In this document: piece by piece, positions 1 to 10,410 of the stretch
Layout: each line of letters opens with the position of its first letter
Position numbering within the stretch: position 1 is the stretch's first letter
DNA from: Chara braunii
Taxonomy: Eukaryota; Streptophyta; Charophyceae; Charales; Characeae
Direction of reading: 5' to 3'
Length of the DNA stretch: 34,540 nt
NCBI GenBank assembly: GCA_003427395.1
Contig: BFEA01000159.1
Coordinates: 736,562-771,101, forward strand
Translations under genes and position numbers: made by a program
The notes under the pieces: generated by a model
Databases searched by the model: none
What the model was told of the DNA's origin: nothing
The model's input: only the letters and a program-made list of their open reading frames with translations

Positions 1-188
1 GGCACAGCTAAATTGGTAACCCGCCTACTCCCCATCCGGGAGCGAGAGCATCTGTTGGCTGCCTAACTACTCTACGATTGTTTTTTTTGTTTTTTGAGGG
101 GGGGACCATTTTTCGATTTATTTGTGTCATCCATGAGCAGGGAGGGGCCATGCTAATCTTCTTTCTCGGTATTTTCGCACGTCGTCTC

Positions 189-290
189 TACACAAGAAAT
201 CCAAACAGCCTTTGCTATGTCCCTCGTCTCTCCACAACGAGAAGTCCAAACAGCCTTCGCTCCCTCCCTCATCTTTCCACAACTTTCGCC
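189..290. repeat. Two-copy ~50-bp direct repeat
   Basis: Two adjacent similar segments, one starting near 189 and one near 234, share the words 'tccaaacagcctt' and 'tctccacaac'. They lie in pyrimidine-rich DNA without a convincing ORF. No function is suggested. Confidence 0.5.
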
Positions 291-398
291 TACCACAATC
301 TCCTCTCTCTCACGCCATAGCGATGAGAATGCACTGCACTGCAATCCCGCTGTCAACTCACTGCACAACCGTCGCACCATTGACCACGCGATGAAAAT

Positions 399-680
399 GG
401 GCCTCGCTGCGTTACTCTCGAAATGTGCAAAACGAGAGTGAATCTTCCCCTAGAATATGGAAAGATACATCGCCATGATTTTTGTCTTTTGTGCGTGTCG
501 AGAGTAGTGCAGCGAGGCCCAATGTCTCTCACCGCAATGGCAATGTCGTCTCGCGCCATAGCAGTGACTCAGAGTCGAAAAACCCATGAGACAAGATGCA
601 CAAGCCAAACCCAAACAAAATAAAAAACACGTAACCATGGCCATCGCTACACCACTCTCAAAATGTACAAAATGAGAATG
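399..680. repeat. Inverted repeat 399-421/498-520 and ~240-bp diverged direct repeat
   Basis: Positions 399-421 and 498-520 are reverse complements of each other with two mismatches in 23 bases, so a hairpin with a loop of about 76 bases is possible. A smaller hairpin lies inside the left arm (414-420 pairing 433-439). The segment from about 410 recurs in degraded form at about 650 (shared words 'ctctc', 'aaatgt', 'caaaa', 'gagaatgag'), a spacing of about 240 bases. Both strands have short ORFs here, but these look like chance frames. This could be a diverged satellite or part of a foldback element. Confidence 0.55.
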
Positions 681-903
681 AGCTTTTCGTAAATCATGAC
701 CAGATGCACTGAGCCGTGTATTCACTAAAATTGAAAATGCTCGCACGAGAAGACCAAAAAAATATGTAGCACGTTCAGAGTCAGGCAATAAATAGCATCC
801 ACTTTTGATGCGTGTCATCCTGTCAATCAACAGCAGTCAACAGCCAGACCGGAAATACGTATGCTGCAGCAGAAGGAAAATCCTTTCAGAAGGACCGAAA
901 ACA

Positions 904-1367
904 ATGGGTTACAAACCATATCAGCGACAATTCCACAATCGAAATACTGACGATAGGATTGCTGTTTGGGCAGACATGGCAGAGGACGAAATGCCCTTCA
1001 CTGAATTAGAACCCGTACTCGACGAAGACGACAGGAGCGTCCACGAGCTGACGTGCATCCGGGCTCTATTCGGGAAGCAATTGTTGCAGGACAACCCTGG
1101 GTAGTAATTCCCTTGGCGTTTTTGGCAGTGGATGGGGATTTGCAACTGATGGCTGCCCTCTCATCGGAGGGCACACTTTTCATTCCGCATTATGAGACAT
1201 ATGTTGAGCCCACTTTTGAATTGGTTTTGACAGAAACCCAAAAGTGGCTATCATCTGCATACAAATTGCGACCATATCCAACTATGGAATGGGTTAGACT
1301 GACAAGGGACGTACCGACATTCTCTGTTTCCCGATTCTTGATGCAATCACCAACAATGGGGTATTAA
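904..1367 (+). pseudogene. Unrecognised broken ORF pair upstream of the plus-strand LINE
   Basis: An ORF opening at ATG 904 runs to a stop at 1102-1104 and is acid-rich (AEDEMPFTELEPVLDEDD). An overlapping frame, 1053-1367, reads WVVIPLAFLAVDGDLQLMAA and continues to about codon 100. The two frames overlap and read as if one reading frame had been broken by a frameshift near 1,060-1,100. I recognise no domain. The position just upstream of RT-like sequence in the same orientation makes the 5' part of the LINE one possibility, but an unrelated gene relic is equally possible. No signal peptide or membrane segment is evident. Confidence 0.3.
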
Positions 1368-1379
1368 CTGGTGGTTCAC

Positions 1380-1891
1380 TATCTAAAGGAATGCAACAAG
1401 GGATCATTACATTACTCTACAAAAAACATGACAAACTGGACAATAGAAATTGGAGACCAATCTCCTTACTGAATATCGCATATAAAATATTCGCTAAATC
1501 GTTGGTTTTGAGGTAGGTCAAATACTTACTAGACTTAGTAGGTCTCGATCAGGGTGCTTTCATCAAATACATATGTATCATGGATAATATTGCGACAACT
1601 ATTCAGGCCTTGGAAGTCATCGCACATGAAAATAAAAATATTGTCATTCTCCTGATCGACATGGAGACAACCGACGATGAAGTAGGCTGGACATTTGTGA
1701 GGACAACACTAACTCATATGGGTAAATGGGTTTCAGTAATGTATTCTACGTCAGTTGTGATGGTAATGGTAAACAATCAACTATCTCAGGAATTTACCTT
1801 GTCTCGTTCGTTGTGGCAGGGGTTCCCTTTGGCCCCTCTTCTGTTTGTTCTCCACTTGGAAGTCTTGTTGGATAACGTGAGGAACAATTAG
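1380..1891 (+). pseudogene. LINE reverse transcriptase fragment, fingers and palm
   Basis: Frame-shifted plus-strand sequence reads ...NRNWRPISLLNIAYKIFAK at 1,440-1,500, the classical RT segment 'NYRPISLLN..YKI..K'. It is followed by LDQGAFI and then, from 1580, by MDNIATTIQALEVIAHENKN. ILLIDMETTDDEVGWTF corresponds to motif A (usually LDxxKAYDxVxW). SLWQGFPLAPLLFVLHLEVL corresponds to motif B (QGxPLSP). No convincing FADD motif C follows. Several frame changes and stops show it cannot make RT. Known for the family: ORF2 RT primes on nicked DNA and copies the element's RNA. Confidence 0.8.
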
Positions 1892-2157
1892 CAGATTACC
1901 GGATTGAATTACACAAAAATTATCAACGGAAAGGAGCGGCTCTGGTTGATGACTTGACCATAACTTTCTTGAATGAGAGGAATTTTTTGTAGATAGTTCA
2001 TACAATACTAAACGATTATTCTATACTATTTGAGGCCTCAATATATTTCCTAACCGCTCAATCTCGACTTCAAGTTGAGTGGGGAATGCGGCGTATATCT
2101 ATGAATGCATCAGACCGCTAGCTGGGAGTTCGAGTTTCATTATCAGATAATTCGTAG

Positions 2158-2960
2158 TTGCATGACCAATTATTGGAGGAAAAAGTTTGCCAGAAAATCT
2201 TAAAATGGGATCATACACGTCATCTGTCGTTGCTTGGTCGATCTTTGATACTTGCATCTTCTGCATATTCAGTTTTGTGGTACCCCTTCCAAGTGCACTT
2301 GATGGGAGCATACAAAAGGATCAGAAGGGCGGCTTCTAGATTCCTATGGAAACTGGAAGCGGATCAGGAAGAAGGTTTTTTATTGAAAGTGGAGTGGGAA
2401 ACATTAACCTTTCAAAGGGAGGAGGGAGGTTTCGGCATACTAGACCCAAAGCGTCAGAATATTGCCCTACTAGCTAAATGGTCTATTAAAGTGGTATTAG
2501 CAGAGCGTAAGCACGCATGAATTTGGTTTGCTGAGTACATTCTGCGTAAGAAATGGAAAATTAGCAACCCTTGTGATATATGGTGTTGCATTTTCACGAA
2601 ATCTTTTAGCCGTAAAAAGCCAAAATCTCGATTTTGGAATGATATTTTTAATGTCTGGTCTAAAGATTCTGCCCTCCAGTCTGATCCACCCACAGTTTGT
2701 GCATGAAGTGTTTTTGCCCATTTTCAATAACCCCCTCCTTATGGCCTTGATGGACTCCCCTTCTCGGCTCATGAATCCCCGGGGAATTTTGGGAAGGTGT
2801 GGTTTGAACGGGATATTCTTCGTCCGACTGACCTTTGGGATAGGGACTTGAGGGACTGGATCAGAGAAGCCTCGGTACGTAATCAACCTCGGTACCTGAG
2901 GAAAGTGGAAGAACATCTTGCAGATGTGCAAAATGCCTTATTGTTGAGTTGGGCGCAGAT
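2158..2960 (+). pseudogene. LINE ORF2 C-terminal region (thumb and post-RT), decayed
   Basis: The frame 2158-2520 reads ILKWDHTRHLSLLGRSLILA and later LWYPFQVH, ASRFLWK and GGFGILDPKRQNIALLAKW. This is the arrangement seen after the RT domain of plant LINEs: 'W....LSLAGR..L....L.....', then 'FLW', 'GGLGI.D......ALL.KW'. After a TGA at 2518-2520 the frame can be followed by eye further (IWFAEYILRKKWKISNPCDI; FERDILRPTDLWDRDLRDWI) to about 2,960. It matches the minus-strand LINE at 6.36-6.78 kb in layout but is a different, more diverged copy. Confidence 0.8.
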
Positions 2961-3190
2961 TAGGCCATAAGATAAGGGGCAGCTTTCCCGTGGAAGTATG
3001 GTCTGAAACAATTACCACCTCTTACACCCGACTGTTGTGCTTCAACGAAAAAATACAGGTTCCTTCCCTGGAAGGCGTTACTGAGGTGCTAACAGAGGTA
3101 CAAAGTCAAATGAGGGATGGGCTCGTACAACCGCAAGGAAAGCCATCCACAAGTAAAATCACTGGTAGGAGGAAAGACGCTCAATGAGAT

Positions 3191-4690
3191 GGCAATCCAT
3201 CTAGTTGCGGTAGGTTGGATTGATCAGAGGTCTCACAGACTGTGGGTCTGTATCTCTACTTAACTAAGCAAGGGGTGGATTAACTTCGACAGAGATGTAA
3301 AAAGAAATCAGTTGACAAAGTACTGCAGAGGCCACTGTTTTTCAAGATACCTTACTTGGGCCTCTTTCTATCGATTCGGGGTACCACCCTGGGCCTCTTT
3401 TAGATTGGAATGCATTTGGCGTTGTTTGTGAGCCAGGTTCATGATCCGGTAGGGCCCTTGATTTTTTTGGCATGTAGTACCAAACGATCAAACTTCAAGT
3501 GCCCAAAACCAAAACGGTTTTGGCGTGGGCACTTTCCACCAATCATACCGTATTTCTTCATTTTTGTGCAAATCTTCTACTACTGCAGACATATCCAGTC
3601 GGGGAACGCCATGGCCGCCAAGTTTTGTCGAGCCGCCACCGCGTCGTTTCGGTTTTCTGTTGGCTCGCGCCTATAGGCATTGTGGTCCGGTAGCCCGAAG
3701 CCTGTCAGTCGCGGCTCGTTAACGGGAAACGCCCACAGCAGATGTATGGGCCAAGTACTGGTGCTTTAACACTTTGCACCGACTGCTTCAGCTCTTTGCC
3801 TCTTTCATGTGGTGCTATGGTTATTAGCATTTTGTCACCGCTTGGACATACGGTCCACACACAGTTGGTAGCCCGTTGTCTGCGTTATACCTCGGTGTTT
3901 TGACGTAGGAACGAACGATCGTTGTGCACCGACCGGTCGTCCATTAGGCAAAGAGGTAGTTGGGTGGGTGGCAGGAATTGAAGAGGGTTGAAAGTGGGGC
4001 GAGGAAGCGGGTGGGGATGGCCGTTGCCAAAAAAACAAGGGCGTGGTCCATTTTTTCTCAGAGCGGATGGCGCGACTGCTCCGTTGAATCGGTTGGTCTT
4101 ATTCGGTGTTAGGGGAGCCGTTGTTGAAGGGTTCCGGGTTTTCAGCGTGTGTGGTTTGTGGTTTCTGTCAGTTTCTGTTTTTTTCTTCTCTTTTTTTTTT
4201 TGGATTTTAGTTAGATAAGTGCGGATTCTCCACGGATTCTGTAACTGTAATCCGTGGGCAAGGTCTTACCAGCAAGAGGATGCTAATTTTTTTTATTTTT
4301 TTTTTAAGAACAAGTTTCATTCCTTTCTGTCGGAAACCGGGTCCGACTTCCCTTACATTTATGACATGGTCTGTTGGGCTGGGCAAGGCACTCCCGGCCA
4401 AACCCATCCCTACCACAGCAAAAAGAGTTGTCTTGGGTGGTTAGTCAAACGAAAAAGAAAACCAAAACGAGGAAAAGGAAAAGCAGCCTAGCTAGATGAG
4501 CAATTGCTCAGAGCACTAACCTTAGTAGCCTGCTGGCTATCCTATTTCTCAATGCTTCATTCAAAATACCACCAACTACATACCCAGAGATTCACCCAAT
4601 TGTTCTCTCACACCTTTGTTGCACACAACTTCGTTACACAAGTTGTGTACTACTGTGCTAACCATTGTCGCTATGTACTAAAAAGAACTC
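3191..4690. other. No gene seen; one strong hairpin
   Basis: Only short chance ORFs occur. The one clear structure is 3496-3534: an outer 8-bp arm pair (aagtgccc/gggcactt) encloses aaaacc/ggtttt with a five-base bulge on the right side. The 4,160-4,320 part has poly-T and poly-A stretches. Confidence 0.5.
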
Positions 4691-4694
4691 TAAA

Positions 4695-4928
4695 GGTCTC
4701 ATACAACACATTATACAAAGAAGGTAGAGAATTGCAACATCGGTGGGCAGTCCAGCTGAGTGTCCACTCTAGCCAAGCCGAAAGCATCCCATCTGCAACA
4801 AAACCACTTGAGGTTTCATACAACATATTATACAAAGAAGGTAGAGAGTCGCAACATCGATGGTCTATCCAGCTGAGTCTCCACTCTAACCAGACCCGAG
4901 AAAGCATCCCATCTGCAACAAAACCACT
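4695..4928. repeat. 117-bp tandem duplication (two copies)
   Basis: Two direct copies start at about 4,695 and 4,812 and share long words such as 'atacaaagaaggtagaga' and 'catcccatctgcaacaaaac'. The period of 117 bases is 39 codons, so both strands keep a repeating peptide. On the minus strand, the LINE direction, each unit reads like the extreme C-terminal part of the LINE ORF (RWDAF, LDRPSMLRLSTFFV) and ends in stops. The duplication therefore probably arose inside the LINE 3' region. Confidence 0.8.
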
Positions 4929-4929
4929 C

Positions 4930-6340
4930 GATAGTCTTTGTCGAGAAACCTTTTTTTTGCACTCCGTACTCCCAATCTGTCGAGATAGCCTGCTTGATAG
5001 CGTATTTCATTTCGGCCCTCACCATTGGCGGTGTAAGGTGCTCCCCCTTCTGCACTTTCGCATTTCTGAGGTACCATAGGGTAGACAGGATGGAATATCT
5101 GATCGTCTCTTCAACATGAGCAAATTGTACCTGTGTCGCACTTCTCCTAGCTGCAGTCCCCAGAAGGATATAGTTGTCCCCCCAACAGGCATCCACTCCT
5201 GGAATCGGAACATCCGATTGTCTCCACCATTCCCAAAAGGGTCAGGAGAGTTCACATTGCAGTACAAAGTGTTGAATGTCTTCCATTTAGGTTCCAGGGC
5301 ATATTTGACATTTTGATATAGCCTTTGCGGTTCTTTTAGCACACCAAGTGTTGACCGGGAGTGCTAAGTGCATCAAGAGCCAGAGCAGGCTCGCATGCTT
5401 GCTTACAACCAGGTCCATCAACAGTTCCCAAAAAGTCAAAAGGGCCGCAGACAACCTTGTTAGAAAGTCCTTGATCCATCCTGCCGCCATTCGTCTTCTG
5501 GCTACAGTCCAATTGATATATGTTCATGGTGTCATTATTCAGTATCCCATTTTTGTAGTGTATTCTGGTAGGCTCACCAGTTCATTTCGCAACGGATGTT
5601 TCCACGCTCAATCTCTGGGGTCAATTGGCAGATTAAAAGCAGGAACTTGTATACAGTATGGTCTGTAGCTTGTCTGTGTTCCAACACACAAACTGACGTC
5701 AGTTGATCAGCAGAAGGGAAGGGGAGCTGCTCCTCGTTGAGTTGCAGAGGTTCTCCCAGAGACTGTGCACCTCCTTGCACCCTCCAACAGGTGGTAGGAC
5801 TCTCCACCACCTCCGAGTAGTCTTTTATCCTCAAAACACAGTCTAACCGTTCCTGCTGCGCTTGCTTGTACCACATCCCTTTTACCGGCCTGAGTCCCGT
5901 CCTCAATACATCTATCCATTGGTGAGGAACAGCATTCCTCAACTGTTGCAAGTGCTTCACCTGATGCCACAACCCCTGCAGTCTCGGGGCAAGGTTCTCA
6001 ACAGTTTTCCAGTCAACCGTAGTAACATCCCAGATGCCTGCGAGGGTGCCAATCCCTCAAGACATCCAACCATTTCTAAATTGTCTCGGTCCAAAACATC
6101 GAAAGGGAAGCCCTTCCGAGTTTAGCAGAAGCGGATTGTTAAACAGCGGCTGAGTCAGCAGTCTTTCAAATACCAACGGGGGTTGTTGCAGTTTGGGGCA
6201 GACATTCCTCCAAGCCTTCAGTATGTCGTCCCATACACCCGTGGGTAATATTTTTTGTTGGTAATCCGTGATGAGTACCGTTAGCCATATGTATCGAAGA
6301 TCTGTCCATTCCCACAGAGAAAAAAGTGAAAATTCTGTCA
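4930..6340 (-). pseudogene. LINE ORF2 C-terminal part, heavily interrupted
   Basis: By eye the minus strand reads TDYQQKILPTGVWDDILKAW and LTQPLFNNPLLLNSEGLPF below 6,300 (family: 'QPLxxNPLL...G.PF'). It then shows broken frames through 5,574-5,972 and 5,019-5,342 (WKTFNTLYCN; RRSDIPSCLPYGTSEMRKCR) and LSTLWYLRNAKVQKGEH at about 5,050. A complete Cys/His zinc-binding cluster, normal in this region, could not be made out. At least three frame changes and many stops occur. Confidence 0.65.
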
Positions 6341-6356
6341 GTTATCGCCATGCAGT

Positions 6357-6776
6357 TTAAGGGTTTCTTAGGATGGTCCACGACACCCATCTCGCAAGAA
6401 GGGCATCAATTTGCCGTTCAGGGTCCATAATAGCCAATCCACCGTTACGTTTCGGTCTGGTTATGGTATGCCATGCCACCTTTGGCAAAAGGTAATCATC
6501 GTTAAGTTTTTCTTTCCACAGGTAATTGGTCAACAAATGTCGTATCGTCTGCAAAGTCGGGCGGTGAAACTGATGTATGGATCGACTGTACCACAAGGTA
6601 TACAACACGGCATTGTTGATCACAATCGCTCTACCAAATAAGCTGACCCCTTTGTATTTAACCCAGGGTTGCAGTGTTGAGCGCAAGGCCGCCATAGAAG
6701 TGGCCAGGTCTTGAGCCAACCACGGGTCGAATGAAAACTGATGACCCAATAATCTCTCCTGCTGGGCGGGTGTCAC
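6357..6776 (-). pseudogene. LINE ORF2 thumb region
   Basis: Recognisable segments are LLGHQFSFDPWLAQD, VKYKGVSLFGRAIVINNAVL (family 'LSLxGRxxVxxxxxL'), LWYSRSIHQFHRPTLQTIRH, NYLWKEK and GGLAIMDPERQIDALLARWV. It is homologous in layout to the plus-strand fragment at 2158-2520. The frame ends at TAA 6357-6359. Confidence 0.85.
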
Positions 6777-6788
6777 TATTATAACTCC

Positions 6789-7319
6789 CTAATTGAGTGG
6801 AGGCTGCTCCCTTGAAGGTATCACCACCGACGATTTTGACCAATTGACCCGGGCTTGTGATAGCTGGCAGAACAAGTCTGTGGTACCTGTGAGGGCAAAA
6901 AAGGTTTGGTCTGTCAAAGGGGAGAACGCTACCGAGTCACCAGCAAATGCTTCTAACTTAAGTCTTTCTCCATAAGGTAAGACGAAGTCTGGGATCTCCA
7001 GGTTTAATCTTATCAAGATATGCATGATCTCAACGTACAGCAAATAAAGGTAAGGTGCCACCAGACACCCTTGTCTGACCGAGCGACTTAGGCGAATCGG
7101 GCCAGACAGGACCCCATTCACACAGATTTGGGAAGCAGCATTTTGCAGAAGGTTATCTATCGCATGTTTGAACTTCGGCCCGAATCCGAAGGCGGTCAGT
7201 GTGGGATGCAAAAAATCCCAACCAACTCGGTCATAGGCCTTTTCCAAATCTAATAGTACAATGGCAAGACTCTCCTCCCGTGCTGCTACCAATCCAGCCA
7301 ATTGCTCAGGTATCATCAC
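6789..7319 (-). pseudogene. LINE RT palm; motif C reads FAGD instead of FADD
   Basis: IVLLDLEKAYDRVGWDFLH is motif A with the catalytic Asp kept. GPIRLSRSVRQGCLVAPYLY is motif B (RQGCPLSP-like). LEAFAGDSVAF is motif C, where the first Asp of the F/Y-A-D-D core is Gly. That change alone should abolish polymerisation, because the two palm Asp residues bind the metal ions. RVNWSKSSVV follows as motif D/E sequence (usual 'LNxxKS'). A TAG (6789-6791) then separates this from the thumb part in the same frame. Confidence 0.9.
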
Positions 7320-7335
7320 ATTGTGCAGAATTTGT

Positions 7336-8280
7336 CTACCCTGTCTGAGTTCGATGAATGAGAGACGAATGAACTTTCTGCAATCTGGCTGTTAAAATTT
7401 TAGAGAAGATTTTGTAGAGAGTTGGCATCAACGTTATACGCCTATAATTTGTAATATCAGTGCAGTCCTCCTTTTTGAAGACAAATGTGATCACCTCTTG
7501 CAACGCAGAAGCTGGCAGCGATGCTCCGTTCCAAACAGCTTGACAGATCAATAACATCACCGGTAACAAGTGCATTGAAAAACTGCGAAAAAATTGTGTC
7601 GGAAGACCATCTAATCCCGGTGCTTTGTGGCACGCCAAGGATGATATGGTGTGTACAAACTCCTGCATACTAATGGCACTTTCAAGCAGTTGTCGTTGCC
7701 AATCAGATAGTGTGTTGTCCACTTTTGACCACACATCTTCATGGAACTGCTGAAGCAACCGGTGTTCTGTATAATGTGTTTGTGATGTCAATAGGTTCTC
7801 ATAAAATAAATAAATGTTAGCGACAATAGCATGCGTTTCTGCGTCCAAGGGCGCTGTAGCGTCAAACGGGTGCTTTATGGCCAATATCATTTGTGATATA
7901 ACAGGCGGTCTGTGTGCAACAAAAAACGCAGATGTCATCCGATCCCCTTTCACTAACCACCCAATGCGTTTGTTATTTGTCGCATTTCTCATTACCGTTT
8001 GGGTTCACACTGTCCATCGCTGTCCAAGTTCGTCCATTCGGGTGATCAGGGTTTGTTCTTGTTGTGGCTGCATTGCTCTCATCGCTTGACGCATGATCTG
8101 TGCCAATTCGTCATTTATATTTTGCAATTTTGTTCGGTTGATCAAAAGAATCGACTTTTTAACCGATAAGTTCCTCATTGGAACCAATCCGCCAGGGAGG
8201 GAAACAATTTTTTTGCAATCCTCCATTTGTGTCAAAACTCGTACACAAACTGTGAAAAGTGCGTTGTCTACACTACCCAT
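7336..8280 (-). pseudogene. LINE linker and RT fingers
   Basis: The frame from 8280 is split by TGA 8005-8007. It contains KRIGWLVKGDRMTSAFF (family: 'W...GD..T.FF'), HKAPGLDGLPTQFFRSF (family: 'KSPGxDGxxxxFYxxF'), FVFKKEDCTDITNYRRITLM and YKIFSKILTARLQ. The Pro of NYRPI is Arg here. The frame ends after HRTQTG. A one-base shift near 7,340 brings the next segment (RQGRQILHNV) into frame, which is the expected 'QxGFxxGRxIxxN' region. Confidence 0.88.
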
Positions 8281-8666
8281 TCTGGCAGGGCACTCCTATC
8301 CCGTCCTACTCTGACACTCACATGAACAAAGAATTCTAAAAAAAGAGGTAGCTGATCCGATCCCATATACGGTATAACGTGGCATCTCGAGAGTCTAGAT
8401 AGCAAAACATCTGCTGTAAAAAATAAGTTGATACGACTACGGGGTAGATATTGTTGTTGAGGGGCTCCAAAGGAAAAAAAGGCAAAACCTTTTTCAAACG
8501 GGTGCAAGATACGAAACGTGTCAGAAAAGTCATTGGTGTGAATGAATTCTGTCAGCTGAACAGCGTCTCCCTCCACCGGTGCAAATCGCATTGAGTCCAC
8601 CCCTTGAACAAAAGTCGTCTTCCAATCCCCTCCTAGTATAATTAGGTTATCCACACGGGGTATCAT
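8268..8666 (-). pseudogene. LINE endonuclease, C-terminal half, catalytic residues altered
   Basis: This is in the same frame as the N-terminal half. LIILGGDWK stands where the family has GGDFN, SRINLFF where it has SRIDxxF, and GSDQLPLFL where it has SDHxPV. The Asp of SRID and the catalytic His of SDH are therefore replaced here, and the Asn of GDFN is missing. Between them, FSDTFRILHPFEKGFAFFSF matches the usual 'DxWRxxHP....TFxS' stretch. The frame is lost near 8,270, where the next part continues in another frame. Confidence 0.85.
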
Positions 8667-8693
8667 CTATGCCAGCGATTTGAACAGTTTCAC

Positions 8694-9059
8694 TCAGTCA
8701 GGTTGAGAGGTGGGGGCATAACGATTAAAAATTGCCCACTGCTCCTGTTGCAAAGTAATTCTCACCCATACCCATCTCCCAAAAGGATCCGAGCAGTGAT
8801 CAGTGACTACTACCGACGATGTTCTTGCAATGAGTATTGTCACTCCACCCTTTGTACCTTGAGTCGGGGCCCGAAATTGCTCCCCTAACCACCAGCCCAT
8901 CTGTTCTACAATCGCAGCATCGTTCAACTTGGTCTCCTGCAACAGTATAATCTGTGTTCCTCTATTCCTAGCCAATGATTTGATCAAAGATCGTTTGACA
9001 GCCACTTTTCTTGATCCCAACCCGCGCACATTCCAAGAAATCAGCCTAATTGTATCCAT
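8694..9059 (-). pseudogene. LINE endonuclease, N-terminal half
   Basis: The segment starts at a real ATG (9057-9059). MDTIRLISWNVRGLGS carries the conserved Asn of the AP-endonuclease fold. IILLQETKL gives the metal-binding Glu, and GGVTILI and IFNRYAPTS follow in the usual order. The domain nicks chromosomal DNA so that the RT can prime from it. The frame ends at TGA 8694-8696. Only eight codons later a TAG (8667-8669) is met, after which the same frame continues. The 8 codons between read VKLFKSLA, which fits the family at that point, so the stops look like point mutations rather than an insertion. Confidence 0.88.
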
Positions 9060-9064
9060 GAGTC

Positions 9065-9532
9065 TTATATGTCAGGCCAATCAACACATTTTAGCATCAG
9101 GAATTTATTACAAAAGATGTTTTTATGCCAAGGAATGTGTGAATTCACTTGTGTTAGCAATGCTGCGTTCCAGCAGTCATACACCTTAGTGTCGACAGTT
9201 GTCTGGCCACCCGGATTTGTAAAGAGTTGCAGCGATACGCAATGTAAACTTTCACAAGCAACCCGTTCATTCATGGACATTTCCCGGATACCATCTCATT
9301 CACTGCACATTTTTTCGTCCATTGTGAATGGCCGATCTAAATTCAGTTTACCCACAAAGGAGAGACGAGTCTGGGTTTTTAACCAGAATGGCATAGTTTC
9401 GCTGAGATCAGTGAAAAAGGAATCACTAGGACGGCGTTTAGTTGGGATATCTTCAAAATACATATGAGCATATTGACACATTCCTCGCGGATCAGATTTA
9501 GTAGGTGCAGAGGTGGTAAATGGGTGGGACAA
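9065..9532 (-). other. Two unrecognised minus-strand reading frames upstream of LINE ORF2
   Basis: Frames 9065-9280 (ends LKCVDWPDI) and 9296-9532 (starts MSHPFTTSAPTKSDPRGMCQ) lie directly 5' of the LINE ORF2 on the same strand, where an ORF1 (gag-like, RNA-binding) would be. No RRM or CCHC zinc knuckle is visible. They may be ORF1 relics, part of the next LINE fragment, or chance frames. Confidence 0.25.
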
Positions 9533-9915
9533 CTTCCAGATTTAGGGTTTGGTCTTCTGGATTAACAGTCTTCGAAATGTTTCTTTGTTCATCCTGTCAT
9601 TTGTGATAATTTTTTTTTTATGGAGCCAAGCTTTTTATTTCTCTTATTGAGCGATTTGTAAGTTGTTTAATTATATTAAACTTATTTTACGGAATGTTGT
9701 TCAGTACGCATATAAGACAAGGTGTTTCCCAAAAAAAAATTTGCAAGTTTAATCCTCGTAATCTTTTTTTTTTCCATTAAATTACCTTTTATAGCCTTTA
9801 TTCGTTAAAACAACTCAAAGTAGTTTTTCATGATATTTATTCATGTATCGAACGATGATTCCAGGTTGGAGAACAGGTTTCGAGCTCCTTGTCATTTGTC
9901 CTATTGTTTCTTCGC

Positions 9916-10410
9916 TCATTCTACTAACCTGTCGTCGTTTAGGTGTTCCACATTGAGGCAAAAGGGAGATCTCCCTGCATTAGACGGATCTTTAACATCC
10001 AACTCCGTTGTTACTGGGCAGTGGTCTAATAGTGGAGAGGTCCCCACCTTCAGACACCTGCACCATAGGGTACCTCTAGGGAGGAAAAAGTCAAATTTTC
10101 TCCTTATCGGCGGAGACTCAGATCCATGTCAAGTGTAGTCCCGTGTATCAGGATGAAGTAGTCGGTCGGCATCTTTCAGTTGTTGGGACTCCATAAATGC
10201 AAGTAGCAGTCGTCTGTCTGCTCTTACTGGCTCAATTTTGGGTAAATCAAGTCCGGGATTCAAAACAGTGGACATAGCACTGCAAAGGCATGTAAAGCAA
10301 TCCCTACCACCTATATGAAGGAAGGATTTACTTACTCTTTGGAAACAGTTAAAGGTGTTGTTATCTAAAAAACAGGCCAATATTATAACTTTACAGTCAT
10401 TGTTAGTCAC
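9916..10410 (-). pseudogene. Endonuclease fragment of a second LINE
   Basis: One minus-strand frame with a single internal TGA (10129-10131) reads STVLNPGLDLPKIEPVRADR, then LLLAFMESQQLKDADRLLHP, FDFFLPRG, and KVGTSPLLDHCPVTTELDV. The order fits the second half of a LINE AP-endonuclease: 'DFNxVLNPxLD', 'RRLLxxFM....L.D..R.LHP', and 'LLSDHCPV' with the catalytic His kept. Flanking LINE parts were not found. It is a separate, differently diverged copy from the LINE beginning at 9059. Confidence 0.7.

Larger units (their letters stand above)
1380..3190 (+). mobile_element. Decayed LINE (L1-like non-LTR retrotransposon), plus strand, 5'-truncated
   Basis: This joins the RT and post-RT fragments. 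No endonuclease domain could be seen upstream on the same strand, so the copy is either 5'-truncated, as is usual for LINEs, or its 5' part is too decayed to read. The 3' limit is set only by the last LINE-like peptide and the repeat-free sequence after about 3,190. No poly-A tail or target-site duplication was found. It faces the minus-strand LINE at 4.7-9.06 kb tail to tail. Confidence 0.75.
4690..9059 (-). mobile_element. Near full-length, inactive L1-type LINE ORF2, minus strand
   Basis: Reading from 9059 down to about 4,690, the order is AP-type endonuclease, linker, reverse transcriptase, thumb region and a long C-terminal part. The layout and the opening ISWNVRGLGS match plant L1-type ORF2 proteins. 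At least two frameshifts (near 8,270 and 7,340) and nonsense codons (8694-8696 TGA, 8667-8669 TAG, 8005-8007 TGA, 6789-6791 TAG, 6357-6359 TAA) break it. No ORF1 with a zinc knuckle was recognised upstream, and no target-site duplication was found. The decay level suggests an old insertion. Confidence 0.9.

Noticed and set aside
450-830. Minus-strand 126-codon ORF
   Set aside because: No recognisable domain, overlaps repeats and has competing frames. Probably chance.
4504-5079. Plus-strand 191-codon ORF with a 39-residue repeat
   Set aside because: It is the antisense shadow of the LINE 3' end and its 117-bp duplication. No domain was recognised.
6357-9059. Reassigned stop codons (several internal stops are TGA or TAG, while both unknown ORFs end in TAA)
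   Set aside because: The LINE also has TAA at 6357-6359 in mid-domain and at least two frameshifts, so ordinary pseudogene decay explains the stops.
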